A stretch of 64,000 nucleotides of DNA, taken from NCBI GenBank assembly GCA_964528155.1, contig CAZGRL010000010.1, forward strand, positions 1 to 64,000. Reading direction: 5' to 3'. This stretch comes from G001797105 sp964528155. Its GTDB lineage: Bacteria > Chloroflexota > Anaerolineae > Anaerolineales > E44-bin32. The position numbers were made by a program, and so were the translations under genes. This document shows, piece by piece, positions 1 through 8,883 of the stretch. Each line of letters starts with the position of its first letter. Positions within the stretch are counted from its first letter, which is position 1. The notes below the pieces were generated by a model. It had not been told where the DNA came from and did not search any database. It was given only the letters and a program-made list of their open reading frames with translations.

Positions 1-2
1 CA

Positions 3-506
3 TTGGAACGCTCACACGTCGGATTGACAAAGAGGTTCAAGAACGTCATTGTCAATCGCACCCAGTCCAAGGCTTACGGGCTGGCCGGGTTGCGCATCGG
101 CTATCTGATCGCCGATGCCGAGGTCGTGGCAACGATCTCAGCCATGCTGATCCCGTGGAATGTGGGGACGATCCCGATGTGGGCCGCGGCGGCCGCCCTC
201 GACGACCGCGCCGGCCTTCAGGAGCGCGTCCGCTTCAACAATGAACAGGTCATGCTCATTGAAGAGTCGTTGAGCGAGATACCCGGGCTGACCGTCTTCC
301 ACTCATACGGCAACTACATCCTCTTCGACGGCAAGGCGACCGGCAAGAAGGGGAAGGACATCGTCGAGTATGCCCAGACGCGCGGGCTCATCTTCCGACC
401 GCAGAACGAGATGTACGGCAGTGATGGCTGGTTCCGGATCACGATCGGATCGGCCGAAGAGAACCGGATGGCTATCGATACAATCCGCGATTTCTATTTG
501 GGCTGA
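3..506 (+). CDS. PLP-dependent aminotransferase, class I/II (HisC-like), C-terminal part
   Basis: This is the last 167 codons of a fold-type I aminotransferase whose N-terminus lies before the window. The motif SKAYGLAGLRIGY carries the expected Schiff-base lysine (visible residue 23). Near the end, GWFRITIG supplies the arginine that binds the substrate carboxylate. The layout fits histidinol-phosphate aminotransferase and its broader relatives, which move an amino group from glutamate to an oxo-acid or phosphorylated ketone. The frame is open at the left edge, so the TTG at position 3 is probably internal. The gene is followed after 20 bp by a HAD phosphatase on the same strand, suggesting one operon. 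Substrate cannot be assigned; a histidine-pathway role is unsupported because no other his gene is visible. Confidence 0.85.
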   Translation: MERSHVGLTKRFKNVIVNRTQSKAYGLAGLRIGYLIADAEVVATISAMLIPWNVGTIPMWAAAAALDDRAGLQERVRFNNEQVMLIEESLSEIPGLTVFHSYGNYILFDGKATGKKGKDIVEYAQTRGLIFRPQNEMYGSDGWFRITIGSAEENRMAIDTIRDFYLG

Positions 507-526
507 CCGGAGAGGAGGCCAAATCG

Positions 527-1297
527 ATGTCTCAGATCAAGGGGATCTTCTTCGATCAAGACGGTGTGATCATCGACACCGAGCGCGACGGCCACCGGGT
601 GGCATTCAATGAGACCTTCAAGGAGTTCGGCTACCCGTTCGAATGGGGTATCGACGAGTATCACCAGCTTCTTCAAGTCGCCGGCGGCAAGGAGCGCATG
701 AGGCACTACTATCAGACCAAGGGCTTCGGCGTGGAGGTGAAACCCGAGGAGCTCGACGAACTCATCCCACGGATGCACAAGCGCAAGACGGCCGTGTTCA
801 TCGAGTTGATCGAGAGCGGCCGGCTGCCGCTACGTCCCGGGATCCATCGCTTCATGAAGGAAATCATAGCGGCTGGTCTCAAGATCGGCGTGTGCACCAC
901 TTCCAACGAGAAAGCAGCCCATGCCGTCGCCACCAAGATCCTGGCGGACATTCCCTTCGATTTCGTACTCGCCGGCGACGTCGTCAGCAAGAAGAAGCCC
1001 GATCCCGAGATCTACAACCTAGCGTTGCAGAAAACCGGCCTCAAACCCGACGAGTGCGTGGTCATCGAGGATTCACGCAATGGCGTCCTGGCCGCCAAGG
1101 CCGCCGGCATGCATGTCGTGGCAACGACCAATGTCTACACTGAGAAGGAAGATCTGCACGAGGCCGACGTTGTGCTCACATGCCTGGGCGACCCGGACGG
1201 TGAAAAGGGCGTGCTGAAACAAGGCGGTGACGGCCTCGGCTTCGACGGCGTTTTGCATGCCCAGCAGGTGGTGAAGTACTTCTCAAACGGAGGCTAA
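527..1297 (+). CDS. HAD-superfamily phosphatase/phosphomutase (CbbY / beta-phosphoglucomutase-like)
   Basis: A 256-residue soluble HAD hydrolase. Motif I is FFDQDGV with nucleophile Asp10 and acid/base Asp12. A helical cap follows (about 20-95), then the CTTSN motif II, KKKPDPEIY with the motif III lysine, and VVIEDSRNGVLAAKAAG as motif IV. The DxDGV plus EDSxxG pattern is that of the CbbY/beta-PGM subgroup, acting on small sugar phosphates. A strong GAGGAGG Shine-Dalgarno lies 9 nt before the ATG. It follows the aminotransferase at 20 bp, so the two may act on one phosphorylated substrate, but this is inference. A long hairpin downstream probably ends the transcript. Confidence 0.85.
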   Translation: MSQIKGIFFDQDGVIIDTERDGHRVAFNETFKEFGYPFEWGIDEYHQLLQVAGGKERMRHYYQTKGFGVEVKPEELDELIPRMHKRKTAVFIELIESGRLPLRPGIHRFMKEIIAAGLKIGVCTTSNEKAAHAVATKILADIPFDFVLAGDVVSKKKPDPEIYNLALQKTGLKPDECVVIEDSRNGVLAAKAAGMHVVATTNVYTEKEDLHEADVVLTCLGDPDGEKGVLKQGGDGLGFDGVLHAQQVVKYFSNGG

Positions 1298-1610
1298 CCG
1301 AGGCCGACATTTGCGTGGGAAATGAATGCCGGAGCGCAGGACATTGAGCATGGTGGCGGTCTTACCCAGGCACATTTAAGAACCCGGCCGGGGGCCTTCA
1401 CCGGGCGACAACGACAGCCAACGCAAGCTCCGTACATGCCGACGGGGACGTCAGCCTGAGTCCCTCTTTGCGCCGCTCCCTTCGCCGGGGGAGGGGAATA
1501 ATGCCGAATTGGGGGTTGACGTCGGCGGAGCTGCCGTCAACCCCCAATTCGGCATGGCATCGTTTTCTGCTCGGGGGCTTACGCCAGTTTTCGATCCGCC
1601 CCGGCGATCC
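1298..1610. other. Intergenic region between convergent HAD genes
   Basis: This 313-bp stretch separates two convergent phosphatase genes. The one clear element is a long inverted repeat at 1501-1555. Short open frames crossing it (for example 1468-1797 on the plus strand) run into the antisense of the minus-strand phosphatase and have no recognisable content. No promoter is needed here because both genes end into this region. Confidence 0.6.
1501..1555. terminator. Long inverted repeat, probable bidirectional terminator
   Basis: Arms at 1501-1521 and 1535-1555 are perfectly complementary over 21 bp (ATGCCGAATTGGGGGTTGAC begins the left arm). They surround a 13-nt centre that can extend the stem imperfectly. 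The element sits between converging genes, where a shared terminator is expected. On the plus strand a short T-run (GTTTTC) follows about 7 nt after the stem. The arm length exceeds a typical intrinsic terminator, so a small repeat element is an alternative. Confidence 0.5.
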
Positions 1611-2411
1611 TCAAAGAAGCAGTTCGAGCAATCCCGGGAGCTGTCGTATCGACGGCAACACGAAATCCGGCTGGATGGGCGACACGGCCAGCGCCTCCGG
1701 TCGCGACACGCCGGTCAGTACCAGAGCGGTGACCATCCCCGCCTCATGCCCCATGACGACATCCGTCTCGATCCGGTCGCCGACCATCAGCGTCTGACTC
1801 GCAGGACATCCCAGGCGATCAAGGGCGCGCCTGGCCATAAACGCCGAAGGCTTTCCAACGACCTGCTCAACCTGCCGCTTGCTGCACGCTTCGAGGGCTC
1901 CGATCACCGCGCCGGCGTCGGGAATCTCACCATCCTGTGTGGGAGCCGTCGCATCGCTATTCGTCGCCAGAAAACGCGCCCCTCGCTTCAACGCCTGGAA
2001 AGCCGTGTTGAGCTTGGCAAAGTCAAATGATCGATCTGCACTGGCGACGACCACGTCGATGGACTGAGGATCATCACTGAACGTGAATTCCTCGCTCAGG
2101 GTTTCCCGGAGGGGCGGATCGGAGATGGCGTACAGCGTGGCCCCGGGAGCATTCTCTTGCAGATAGAGTCGCAAAGCCTCCGTCGCCGTCAGGATGTCAT
2201 CGAGGTCGACCGTGATGCCGCAGCGCCGAAATCGTTGCGCGTAGGTTTCTCGGCCGTCGATCGAGTTGGACACAAAAGTCACGCGGCAACCCAGACGGCT
2301 GAGGCCTTTCAACGCCTCCCCCGCCCCTTCGATCATATGCTCGCCCAGACAAATCGTCCCATCCAGATCCAGGACGACCCCTCGAATGCCGCCCGTTTCG
2401 TCTCCCGTCAT
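1611..2411 (-). CDS. HAD-IIA family phosphatase (NagD / 4-nitrophenylphosphatase-like)
   Basis: A roughly 266-residue HAD phosphatase with a C2-type cap. From the ATG at 2411, motif I is VVLDLDGTI (Asp15, Asp17) and motif II is TFVSNS. The cap spans roughly 80-185, motif III is GKPS, and motif IV is MVGDRIETDV. This order (late GKPS/GDRxxTD after a mid-protein cap) is typical of the NagD/AraL/phosphoglycolate phosphatase group. A GTG two codons upstream is an alternative start, but the AGGAAG Shine-Dalgarno is better spaced for ATG 2411. The gene faces the other HAD gene and lies 127 bp downstream of the flavoprotein gene on the same strand. The substrate is unknown. Confidence 0.82.
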   Translation of the reverse strand: MTGDETGGIRGVVLDLDGTICLGEHMIEGAGEALKGLSRLGCRVTFVSNSIDGRETYAQRFRRCGITVDLDDILTATEALRLYLQENAPGATLYAISDPPLRETLSEEFTFSDDPQSIDVVVASADRSFDFAKLNTAFQALKRGARFLATNSDATAPTQDGEIPDAGAVIGALEACSKRQVEQVVGKPSAFMARRALDRLGCPASQTLMVGDRIETDVVMGHEAGMVTALVLTGVSRPEALAVSPIQPDFVLPSIRQLPGLLELLL

Positions 2412-2538
2412 TTCCACAGCTTCCTCATCTTACACATATCCATGCTGGAGAACTCATCGGGGTGCGATGGACCGACCGCATCCACCACACCCCAACGTTT
2501 GCTTCCCCCGAAGGGACAGCCTGCTGCCACCCGCGTGC

Positions 2539-4977
2539 TCAGACCTTGATCCGCTCGCCCTTTGGGTCCCACAGCGGCTCACGCTCGATTTTGGCCGGGA
2601 TGCGCTCACCAAGGATCTCAATGTCGAGCGCGGTCCCGACCTTGGCCCTATCCGCCGGAAGATAGGCATAGGCTATGCTTTTTCCAACGGTGTAGCCGTA
2701 CCCACCCGAAGTGACCCAGCCGAGGATCTCATCATCGCCCTTCGACCTGACAGGCTCTTTCCCGATCGCTGTCACCGTCGGTTCATCCAGAGTGATACAA
2801 GACAGCTTTCGCTTGAGGCCGGCCTCTTTCTGCTTGACCAGCGCCTTGCGCCCAAGGAAGTCGCCCTTGTCCAATTTCACGGCGAAGCCCAACCCCGCCT
2901 CATAAGGAGTGAAATCGGGTGAGATATCTGCGCTCCAGTATCGGTATCCCTTCTCCAGCCGCATTGAATCGATAGCTCGATAACCACCAGCCACGAGCCC
3001 GTCGGCCTGGCCCGCGTCCCACAGGGTATTCCAGAGCTTCTCTCCGTACTCCATCGGACAGTAGAATTCCCACCCCAACTCCCCGACGTACGTCACACGC
3101 AGAGCAAGTGCCGGGACGTCGCCGACGGTCAGCCTGCGGCCGGTCATGTAGGGGAACGCTTCGTTCGAGATGTCTTCGATGACCACTCGCTGAAGGATCT
3201 GGCGAGCCTTCGGCCCCCACAGCCCGATGCAAGAATACAACGAGGTGACATCCTCAACGCTCACCGATCCGTCTTCGGACATGTGTATCCGAATCCATGA
3301 GATGTCGTGCTGCCCAAAAGCCGTGCCCGTGATGATCAAGAACCGCTCCGGCGCGGTACGCGTGACGGTGAAGTCGCACTCAACCCCGCCGCGTTCATTC
3401 AACATCGAGGTGTACACGACGCCCCCCACGGGCTTGTCCAGATCATTGGCGCACATCTTCTGCAGGAATGCCATCGCCCCCGGCCCACGGACCTCGATTT
3501 TGCTGAACGAGGTCTCGTCGAACAGCCCGGCACTCTGCCGTGTTTGAAGGTGCTCGACTCCGATCGCCGGCGACCAATGATGGCGATCCCAGCCCGCCGG
3601 CTGGTAGCCGTGGTCCGCTTGCTTCTCGTACGGCGTGTACCAGTTCGGCCGCTCCCATCCCATCTTCTCGCCAAATGCCGCACCCAGCTCTTCCAACCGA
3701 TGGTAAGCCGGTGACAGGCGCAGCCGGCGCTCCGACTCGCGCTCCTCGTTGGGGTAGTGGATGTCGTAATACTTGGAGTAGGTCTCGACCGTCCGGGAGA
3801 CCCGGTATGGCTGGCTAGCGTAGTGGGCACCGAAGCGGCGGACATCCAGCCGCCAGATGTCCCATTCCGGGATGCCCTCGATGATCCACTCGGCCATGAC
3901 CTTCCCGATTCCGCCTGCGCCGGCCAGGCCGTGGGCACAGAAGGCCGCCGCCACCCAGAACCCTTTGACTTCGGTCGGACCCAGCAAGAACTCGCCATCC
4001 GGGGTGAATGCCTCCGGTCCGTTATACAGTTGACGGATCTCAGCCGTCTCGACTGTCGGGACACGCTTGATGGCCATTTCCATCAGTGGGCCGAAACGAT
4101 CCCAGTCGAACGGGAGCAGGTGGTACATGAAATCCTTCGGGATACCATCCAGCGCCCATGGCGCCGGATTGCGTTCGTAGCCTCCCACGACCAACCCGCC
4201 CGTCTCCTCCCGGAAATACACCAGCAGGTCCGGATCGCGCAATGTCGGAAGCTCAGTCGTGATTTCGCCAATGGGTTTGGTGATCATGTAGACGTGAGCC
4301 ATCGGAACGACCGGGAGCGTGAGACCGACCATCCGGCCGATCTCGCCGGCCCACATCCCCCCGGCGTTGACCACGACTTCGGTCTGGACGTCGCCCTCGG
4401 AGGTCGCCACGGATTGGACGCGGCCATCCTTGAGCTGGATACCCGTCACGAGGACGTCTTCGAAAAAGCGCACGCCGCGCGCCTTGGCACCTGCGGCCAG
4501 AGCTCGCGTGAGCATCGACGGATCGACCATTCCGTCATTCGGGGTATAGACGGCCCCGACCACGCCCTCGAGAGTCATCAGAGGGAAGAGCTTATGTGCC
4601 TCCTCCGGGGTGATCAGCTCGAGCGGCATGCCAAACGAACGCGCCAGAGCAGCCTGACGTTTCAGCTCCTCCAGACGCGCCGCGGACGAGGCCAGCCGCA
4701 CGCCGCCCACGGCTCGCCAGCCGGTGTCCTGGCCGGTTTCTTCCGGCAGACCGGCGTAGAGTTCCGTGCTGTATTGCATCATCCGCGTCAGGTTGACATC
4801 CGATCGCAGTTGGCCGACCAGCCCGGCCGAGTGCCAGGTCGAACCGCTCGTCAACTCCTTGCGTTCCAGGACGATGACATCCGTCCAGCCCATCTTGGCT
4901 AGGTGGTAGGCGATGCTGCACCCGCCAACGCCACCGCCGATGATCACTACCTGCGATTGCGTAGGTAGCTCAGCCAT
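2539..4977 (-). CDS. FAD-dependent dimethylglycine/sarcosine dehydrogenase-like protein with GcvT-type folate domain
   Basis: An 812-residue flavoprotein with a DAO-type FAD domain at the N-terminus (GGGVGG near residue 14), a linker barrel (about 370-430), then aminomethyltransferase-type domains (about 430-800, YVGELGWEFYCP and GYRAIDSMRLEKGYRYW). The motif GSTWHSAGL places His49 where mitochondrial dimethylglycine and sarcosine dehydrogenases attach FAD covalently. The family oxidatively demethylates N-methylglycines and passes the one-carbon unit to tetrahydrofolate. The start at 4977 is chosen over 4995 because it overlaps the upstream kinase stop by 8 bp. Neighbours (choline-kinase-like gene, second paralogue, corrinoid demethylation operon) support a role in betaine or methylamine breakdown. 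The exact substrate is not determined by sequence. Confidence 0.88.
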   Translation of the reverse strand: MAELPTQSQVVIIGGGVGGCSIAYHLAKMGWTDVIVLERKELTSGSTWHSAGLVGQLRSDVNLTRMMQYSTELYAGLPEETGQDTGWRAVGGVRLASSAARLEELKRQAALARSFGMPLELITPEEAHKLFPLMTLEGVVGAVYTPNDGMVDPSMLTRALAAGAKARGVRFFEDVLVTGIQLKDGRVQSVATSEGDVQTEVVVNAGGMWAGEIGRMVGLTLPVVPMAHVYMITKPIGEITTELPTLRDPDLLVYFREETGGLVVGGYERNPAPWALDGIPKDFMYHLLPFDWDRFGPLMEMAIKRVPTVETAEIRQLYNGPEAFTPDGEFLLGPTEVKGFWVAAAFCAHGLAGAGGIGKVMAEWIIEGIPEWDIWRLDVRRFGAHYASQPYRVSRTVETYSKYYDIHYPNEERESERRLRLSPAYHRLEELGAAFGEKMGWERPNWYTPYEKQADHGYQPAGWDRHHWSPAIGVEHLQTRQSAGLFDETSFSKIEVRGPGAMAFLQKMCANDLDKPVGGVVYTSMLNERGGVECDFTVTRTAPERFLIITGTAFGQHDISWIRIHMSEDGSVSVEDVTSLYSCIGLWGPKARQILQRVVIEDISNEAFPYMTGRRLTVGDVPALALRVTYVGELGWEFYCPMEYGEKLWNTLWDAGQADGLVAGGYRAIDSMRLEKGYRYWSADISPDFTPYEAGLGFAVKLDKGDFLGRKALVKQKEAGLKRKLSCITLDEPTVTAIGKEPVRSKGDDEILGWVTSGGYGYTVGKSIAYAYLPADRAKVGTALDIEILGERIPAKIEREPLWDPKGERIKV

Positions 4978-5878
4978 GTTCAATGACCTCCACAAGCCAT
5001 TTCCCCCACCGCGGATCGTTCAGCGCGCCCGTCATACGTTCGAAGTGTTGGCGGGCGTAACCTTGAAAATCGAAATCGAGCTTTGAGAGTTTGCTCTGGA
5101 CGACGCCCCACATCGCCTCTCGAAAGTCCGACATGACCTTCATTTGCTTGAGGCGGGCAAAGCGCGCCTCGGACCCTTCCCCGAAATAGCACTCGAGCAG
5201 ATAGTGAACCTGCTCATCTGAGAACTCATGGTTGACGGCGAAGTTGGCCAGGTCGAAGAACACGTCTCCCATGCCGGCATACTCCTAATCCAGGATCCGG
5301 ATCGCGCCGTCATCGAGGAAGTTGCCGTTGAGTAGATCGTTATGGCAAGGACGGGGCATGATGGTGCCTTGCTGCTGCGCACCTTCGATCTCCCGCTTAC
5401 GTTCCAGAAGCCAATCGAAGTTTTCGGGGAATGTCGCACCATTGCGCCGCCCGAGCTCCGTGTAGGTATTGACCACGCGCGAGGCCGAGAACAACCCGGG
5501 GATCGATCCCATGGAGTGCACCCTGGTCAGGGCTTCGGCCACACGACGGATGTTCTCTTCCAACCCCATCTCTTCGACCGAGATCGGTTCCCCATCGATG
5601 AAGCGCGTCACCAGGTAGCCTTCAGGCTCGATGAAATAGACGACCTCGGGCGCGACCCCGACCCGGGCGGCGGCGACGTTGGCGGCGTGCTCATTCTGGC
5701 GGTTGATCCCCAGCAGCTCGGTGTCCTCGCCGGCCAGGCGCAAGACGAAGGATTCTGCGCCTACAGTCACGCGGAAGTTCTGATTGGTGATTCCGCCGCC
5801 GAGCGGTGTGACCTCGACGTGCTCCACCCCAGTCCAGTGAGGCACCCTGGCGATCACCTTGTTGACGTCAAGGCCCAT
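4970..5878 (-). pseudogene. Choline/aminoglycoside-kinase-like (APH fold) gene interrupted by an in-frame amber codon
   Basis: Two same-frame open segments (5878-5285 and 5284-4970) form one APH-fold kinase of about 302 residues split by a single TAG at 5285-5287 (codon 198). The first part carries the catalytic Brenner motif HNDLLNGN and ends ...AIRILD. The second begins EYAGMGDVFFDLANF. In choline, methylthioribose and related kinases this junction reads ILDWEYAG, so the amber replaces the usual Trp (TGG to TAG, one base). The start ATG at 5878 has a GGGGAGGAG Shine-Dalgarno. The stop of the second half overlaps the flavoprotein start. This may be a recent nonsense mutation, an assembly error or readthrough; the rest of the frame is intact. 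Confidence 0.8.
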
Positions 5879-6118
5879 TTCGGCTCCTCCCCTCATCGGG
5901 GATCTGCACCGCAAACCTCATACGGCGGCCGCCCGCTCATGGCATCGGCCCGCTCCACGGCGACGCTCGCCCGCTTGTCTGATTCGTCCTGCGGGACGCG
6001 CCGGGCCTATGATCTGGATCCGAACGATGTGGTATCGCCGTCGTCCCCGAAGGACGATCAGAATCCGGTGCACGATCCGTCCACATTCTGGCTTCAATTG
6101 ACCGCGTTCTGTGAATTC

Positions 6119-6928
6119 CTAGCTCATCCAGACCGAGCCGGGACGGGCCATTTCGCCGACGATGTCGTAGCTCGAAATGATGCCCACCGGGAAGGCCTCA
6201 GGATGCTCAGGGTCAACAACCACCAGCCGGTGATAGTGATGGGCGATCATCGTGTCGGCCGCCTCGCGCAGGCTGGCTGATGGATGGATTGTCACCGGCG
6301 GATGCATGATCTCGGCTGCGGTCGGCGACTCACCTTCGGCGGCGACACAGCACGCCAGAAGGTCAAGCTTGGTAACAACACCGGTGGGCCTGCCCGAGGC
6401 ATCGACGACCAACACCGAGCGAGAGTGCATTTCCGTCATCGTGCGAGCGATGTCGCTGGCCCGAACTTCTTCACGGCAGGTCAGGATCGGCTTCGACATG
6501 ACGTCCGAAACGCTGCCCCTCAAGACGGTTGAATGGCCGGCGATACTCGCCACGATGTCGGAGATCGAAATGATGCCGACCGGCTTTCCCCGCTCAGTCG
6601 CCATCAGCCTGTGGACGTCTCCATCGCGCATGCGCTTGGCGGCCGCCTCGATCGTCTCATCGGCCTCGATCGAATCGACCGGCGTTGTCATCAACTCCCC
6701 GGCGGTCATCCCGCGCATCGCACTCAGACTCTCGTCGTCGATTGAAAGCCATTCTCCGGCCAACAAGTCAAAATCCGTCACAACTCCCAGCGGGCGCCTG
6801 TCACGGTCTTCGACGATCAGGGCGTGGACATGATGTTGGATCAACATGGCCGCCACCTGTCCAAGGGTCGTATCCTTGCGACAGGTGATCAAGCCTGGAT
6901 GCATCAGGTCACGAACCGACTTGCTCAC
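6119..6928 (-). CDS. Protein with four CBS domains
   Basis: A roughly 269-residue cytosolic protein made entirely of CBS repeats in two Bateman pairs. Each repeat begins with a phrase such as VRDLMHPGLITC, AGELMTTPVDSI, VSDVMSKPILTC or AAEIMHPPVTIH, followed by a PxGVVT/PVGIIS segment. CBS pairs usually bind adenosyl nucleotides and act as energy or cofactor sensors, but there is no attached catalytic domain here. I start it at GTG 6928 because GAGGAGG lies 8 nt upstream; the open frame continues to 6982 without a ribosome site. It is in line with the nucleotidyltransferase gene upstream (71 bp gap). Confidence 0.85.
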   Translation of the reverse strand: MSKSVRDLMHPGLITCRKDTTLGQVAAMLIQHHVHALIVEDRDRRPLGVVTDFDLLAGEWLSIDDESLSAMRGMTAGELMTTPVDSIEADETIEAAAKRMRDGDVHRLMATERGKPVGIISISDIVASIAGHSTVLRGSVSDVMSKPILTCREEVRASDIARTMTEMHSRSVLVVDASGRPTGVVTKLDLLACCVAAEGESPTAAEIMHPPVTIHPSASLREAADTMIAHHYHRLVVVDPEHPEAFPVGIISSYDIVGEMARPGSVWMS

Positions 6929-6999
6929 GGAGAGCCTCCTCAACTGCCACAGCCGGTCGAAAGCCGGCTGGCAGACCGACAATCAGACGATCGGGCAAT

Positions 7000-7791
7000 C
7001 TACTGCACTTCATCGACGTCCTTGTACCACTTGACTCGATCCCCCACCCGCGCTCGCAAGCGCCAGGCCAGGCTCTTGGGCTCAGTCTCTATTCGTCCAG
7101 CGATTCCTTCAAGCCGTGTGGTGACGGTTGCCTTGTTTTCGTCGGACAGTTGAGCATATCCCTGAGAGATCTGTCGGACCTTATCGAGATTCATCGTCAC
7201 TGTGCGCCACAGGCCCCAGTCCTGACCACAAAGCTCCGCAATGCGAGCGATATTGATCGTCTCCTTGTCAGAATCCCCCAAGTCGTGTTCAAGCAGGAGC
7301 ATAATCGTATCGATCACGTCTTTCTCGTTGATGCGGACGATCTGCATCTTCTCCAGCATCAGCTCAGCCAGGGGGATGGTCGGCGAGTCCACTTCGAGTC
7401 TTCCATTCCATGGAATGACGTGACAGAAGTCCAACTTCTCATAGAACACATCGACGTGGAGCTTGTTCGACGAGTTATCGAAGATGGCGCGCCCGCCTTC
7501 GCTGACGACGAAGACCTCACGGTTTTCGACGTAGCCCAAGTCAGCCAGCATGCGTCTGACGTCGGCGGCCTGACGGCCGTAACCGGCAAAATCAATGTCG
7601 GTGTAGGCGCGGCCCATCTCGGCTTGCAGGTATCCGAAGTTGGGACAGTGCGTCTGGAAGGCCAGGGAACCGAGAAGTCGTACCATCAGGCCCTCACGAT
7701 CGGCCGCGCTGACGATACGCTTCACCTCGCGCTCGAACCGCTCGCGCTCGGATGCATCCTGGGGCTTCATGCCGATGGAGAGGTCTGGCAT
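7000..7791 (-). CDS. Nucleotidyltransferase-fold protein, uncharacterised
   Basis: A 263-residue soluble protein. LLGSLAF (Gly41-Ser42) followed by YTDIDFAG (Asp65, Asp67) reproduces the GS...DxD metal-binding core of the polymerase-beta-type nucleotidyltransferase fold. A third acidic position may be provided by HVDVFYEKLDF about 50 residues later. The rest is helical and shows no second domain that I recognise. Relatives include aminoglycoside nucleotidyltransferases and small stand-alone enzymes of unknown substrate. A near-consensus promoter lies just upstream, divergent from a DeoR regulator gene that may control it. Confidence 0.65.
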   Translation of the reverse strand: MPDLSIGMKPQDASERERFEREVKRIVSAADREGLMVRLLGSLAFQTHCPNFGYLQAEMGRAYTDIDFAGYGRQAADVRRMLADLGYVENREVFVVSEGGRAIFDNSSNKLHVDVFYEKLDFCHVIPWNGRLEVDSPTIPLAELMLEKMQIVRINEKDVIDTIMLLLEHDLGDSDKETINIARIAELCGQDWGLWRTVTMNLDKVRQISQGYAQLSDENKATVTTRLEGIAGRIETEPKSLAWRLRARVGDRVKWYKDVDEVQ

Positions 7792-7837
7792 TGTGCGGCG
7801 CCTCGTGGTGGAAGATTACCCGGACCCCCAGACTGAG

Positions 7838-7889
7838 ATTATAGCTCGAAGAACCGGAACTTGCAAAACATGTCATAATCCTGCATAAT
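7838..7889. promoter_or_regulatory. Divergent promoter pair sharing one palindromic -35 hexamer
   Basis: TTGCAA at 7861-7866 is its own reverse complement. On the minus strand it lies exactly 17 bp from a perfect TATAAT (7838-7843), which would drive the nucleotidyltransferase gene. On the plus strand it lies exactly 17 bp from CATAAT (7884-7889), which would drive the DeoR-type regulator gene. The two predicted starts would be near 7831 and 7896. With one shared -35 element, polymerase could bind in only one direction at a time. The region is markedly more AT-rich than its surroundings. Confidence 0.6.
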
Positions 7890-8011
7890 TGAAAAACCCA
7901 GGTGGCCAGATCAATCAAATCGGACCAAAACCACGGCCTAAGCGCCCGACAGGCGGGCCACAACCGATCATTGACGATCAGGTCTCCTGAAGGAAAGGAA
8001 AACGGTCGGGT

Positions 8012-8840
8012 TTGGGCAAGAATCTGATCCCTGCGCAGCGTCGCAAGCTCATCCACGAGTATCTTCAGCGACAGAAGATCGTCCGCAGCGCCACGTTGAG
8101 CGAACTCTTGGGCGCTTCCGAAGCGACAGTCCGCCGCGACCTCGATTGGCTCGAACGTCAGGGCATTGCCGAGCGCACACACGGTGGGGCGATCCTCTCG
8201 CAGAGGTTGCCAACGGAGCCGGCCTACGCCAGCAGCGCGCTGGCCAACCCTGAAGCCAAGAGGGCGATCGCCCGCGCCGCGGGCCGTCTGGTCAGANNNN
8301 NNNNNNGATACGATCTTCCTCAACAGCGGGACCACCACGACCGAGGTCCTGCTCCACCTCAAGTCCCGCTCTGACCTATCCAATCTCACTGTCGTCACCA
8401 ACAATGTCACCGCCGCCTTAGAGGCACGTGATGCCGAGTTTGAGGTCATCTTGCTGGGCGGTGCATTCCGCCCGCGCTCGTACTCGACCGTCGGGCATTT
8501 CGCCACCGAGATGCTGCACGGAATGCATGCCAATAAGACGTTCATCGGGGTCGACGGGATTAGCCTGAAATACAACTGCACCACCCCCGCCAGCACTGAA
8601 GCTGAAATCGGCCACGTGATGATCGAGCAGACCCAGGGTCCGGTGTATGTTGTGGCCGATTACACCAAGTGGGGTGTTGTTTCCAATTTCCAACTCGCCA
8701 CGCTGGAGGAGGTGGATGGTCTGATCGTGGACGAATGGTTAGATCCGGAAGGCCGGGGGGAGCTCAAGACTCGCGGGGTTGACGTCATCGCCGCCTGCCT
8801 GGACAACGGGGGTTCAGCTCCGGACGCCGATCCAGACTAG
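8012..8840 (+). CDS. DeoR-family transcriptional regulator (interrupted by scaffold gap)
   Basis: The N-terminal part has a classic DeoR winged helix (RRKLIHEYLQRQKIVRSATL, then ASEATVRRDLDWLERQGIAERTHGGAI). The C-terminal part has the DeoRC phosphosugar-sensor domain (DTIFLNSGTTTTEVL, VVTNN, LLGGAFR, IGVDGIS). The two halves lie in different frames either side of ten Ns at 8297-8306, whose length is evidently arbitrary; this is one gene, not a frameshift. About 270 residues is the normal family size. Translation probably starts at TTG 8012, with AAGGAAAGGA some 12 nt upstream. Divergence from the nucleotidyltransferase gene and proximity to the flavoprotein gene suggest local control; the effector is unknown. 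Confidence 0.85.
8297..8306. other. Assembly gap (10 N)
   Basis: Ten undetermined bases inside the DeoR-type gene. Because the flanking coding frames differ by a length not matched by ten bases, the number of Ns is a placeholder rather than a measured distance. Confidence 0.98.
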
Positions 8841-8883
8841 GAAACCGTGCTTGCGCGTGCTCACAAAACACGCTAGCAAGTCC

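Noticed and set aside
1..1297. Histidine biosynthesis operon from the HisC-like aminotransferase
   Set aside because: The following HAD protein is CbbY-like and not a histidinol phosphatase, and no other his genes follow.
3757..4902. 381-codon open frame on the plus strand
   Set aside because: Antisense to the first flavoprotein; composition is Arg/His/Asp rich and featureless.
5285..5287. Amber codon as pyrrolysine, given the methylamine-type neighbours
   Set aside because: The homologous position is Trp in APH-fold kinases and no pyrrolysine genes are in the window; TGG to TAG is the simpler reading. The MttB-type gene itself has no in-frame amber.
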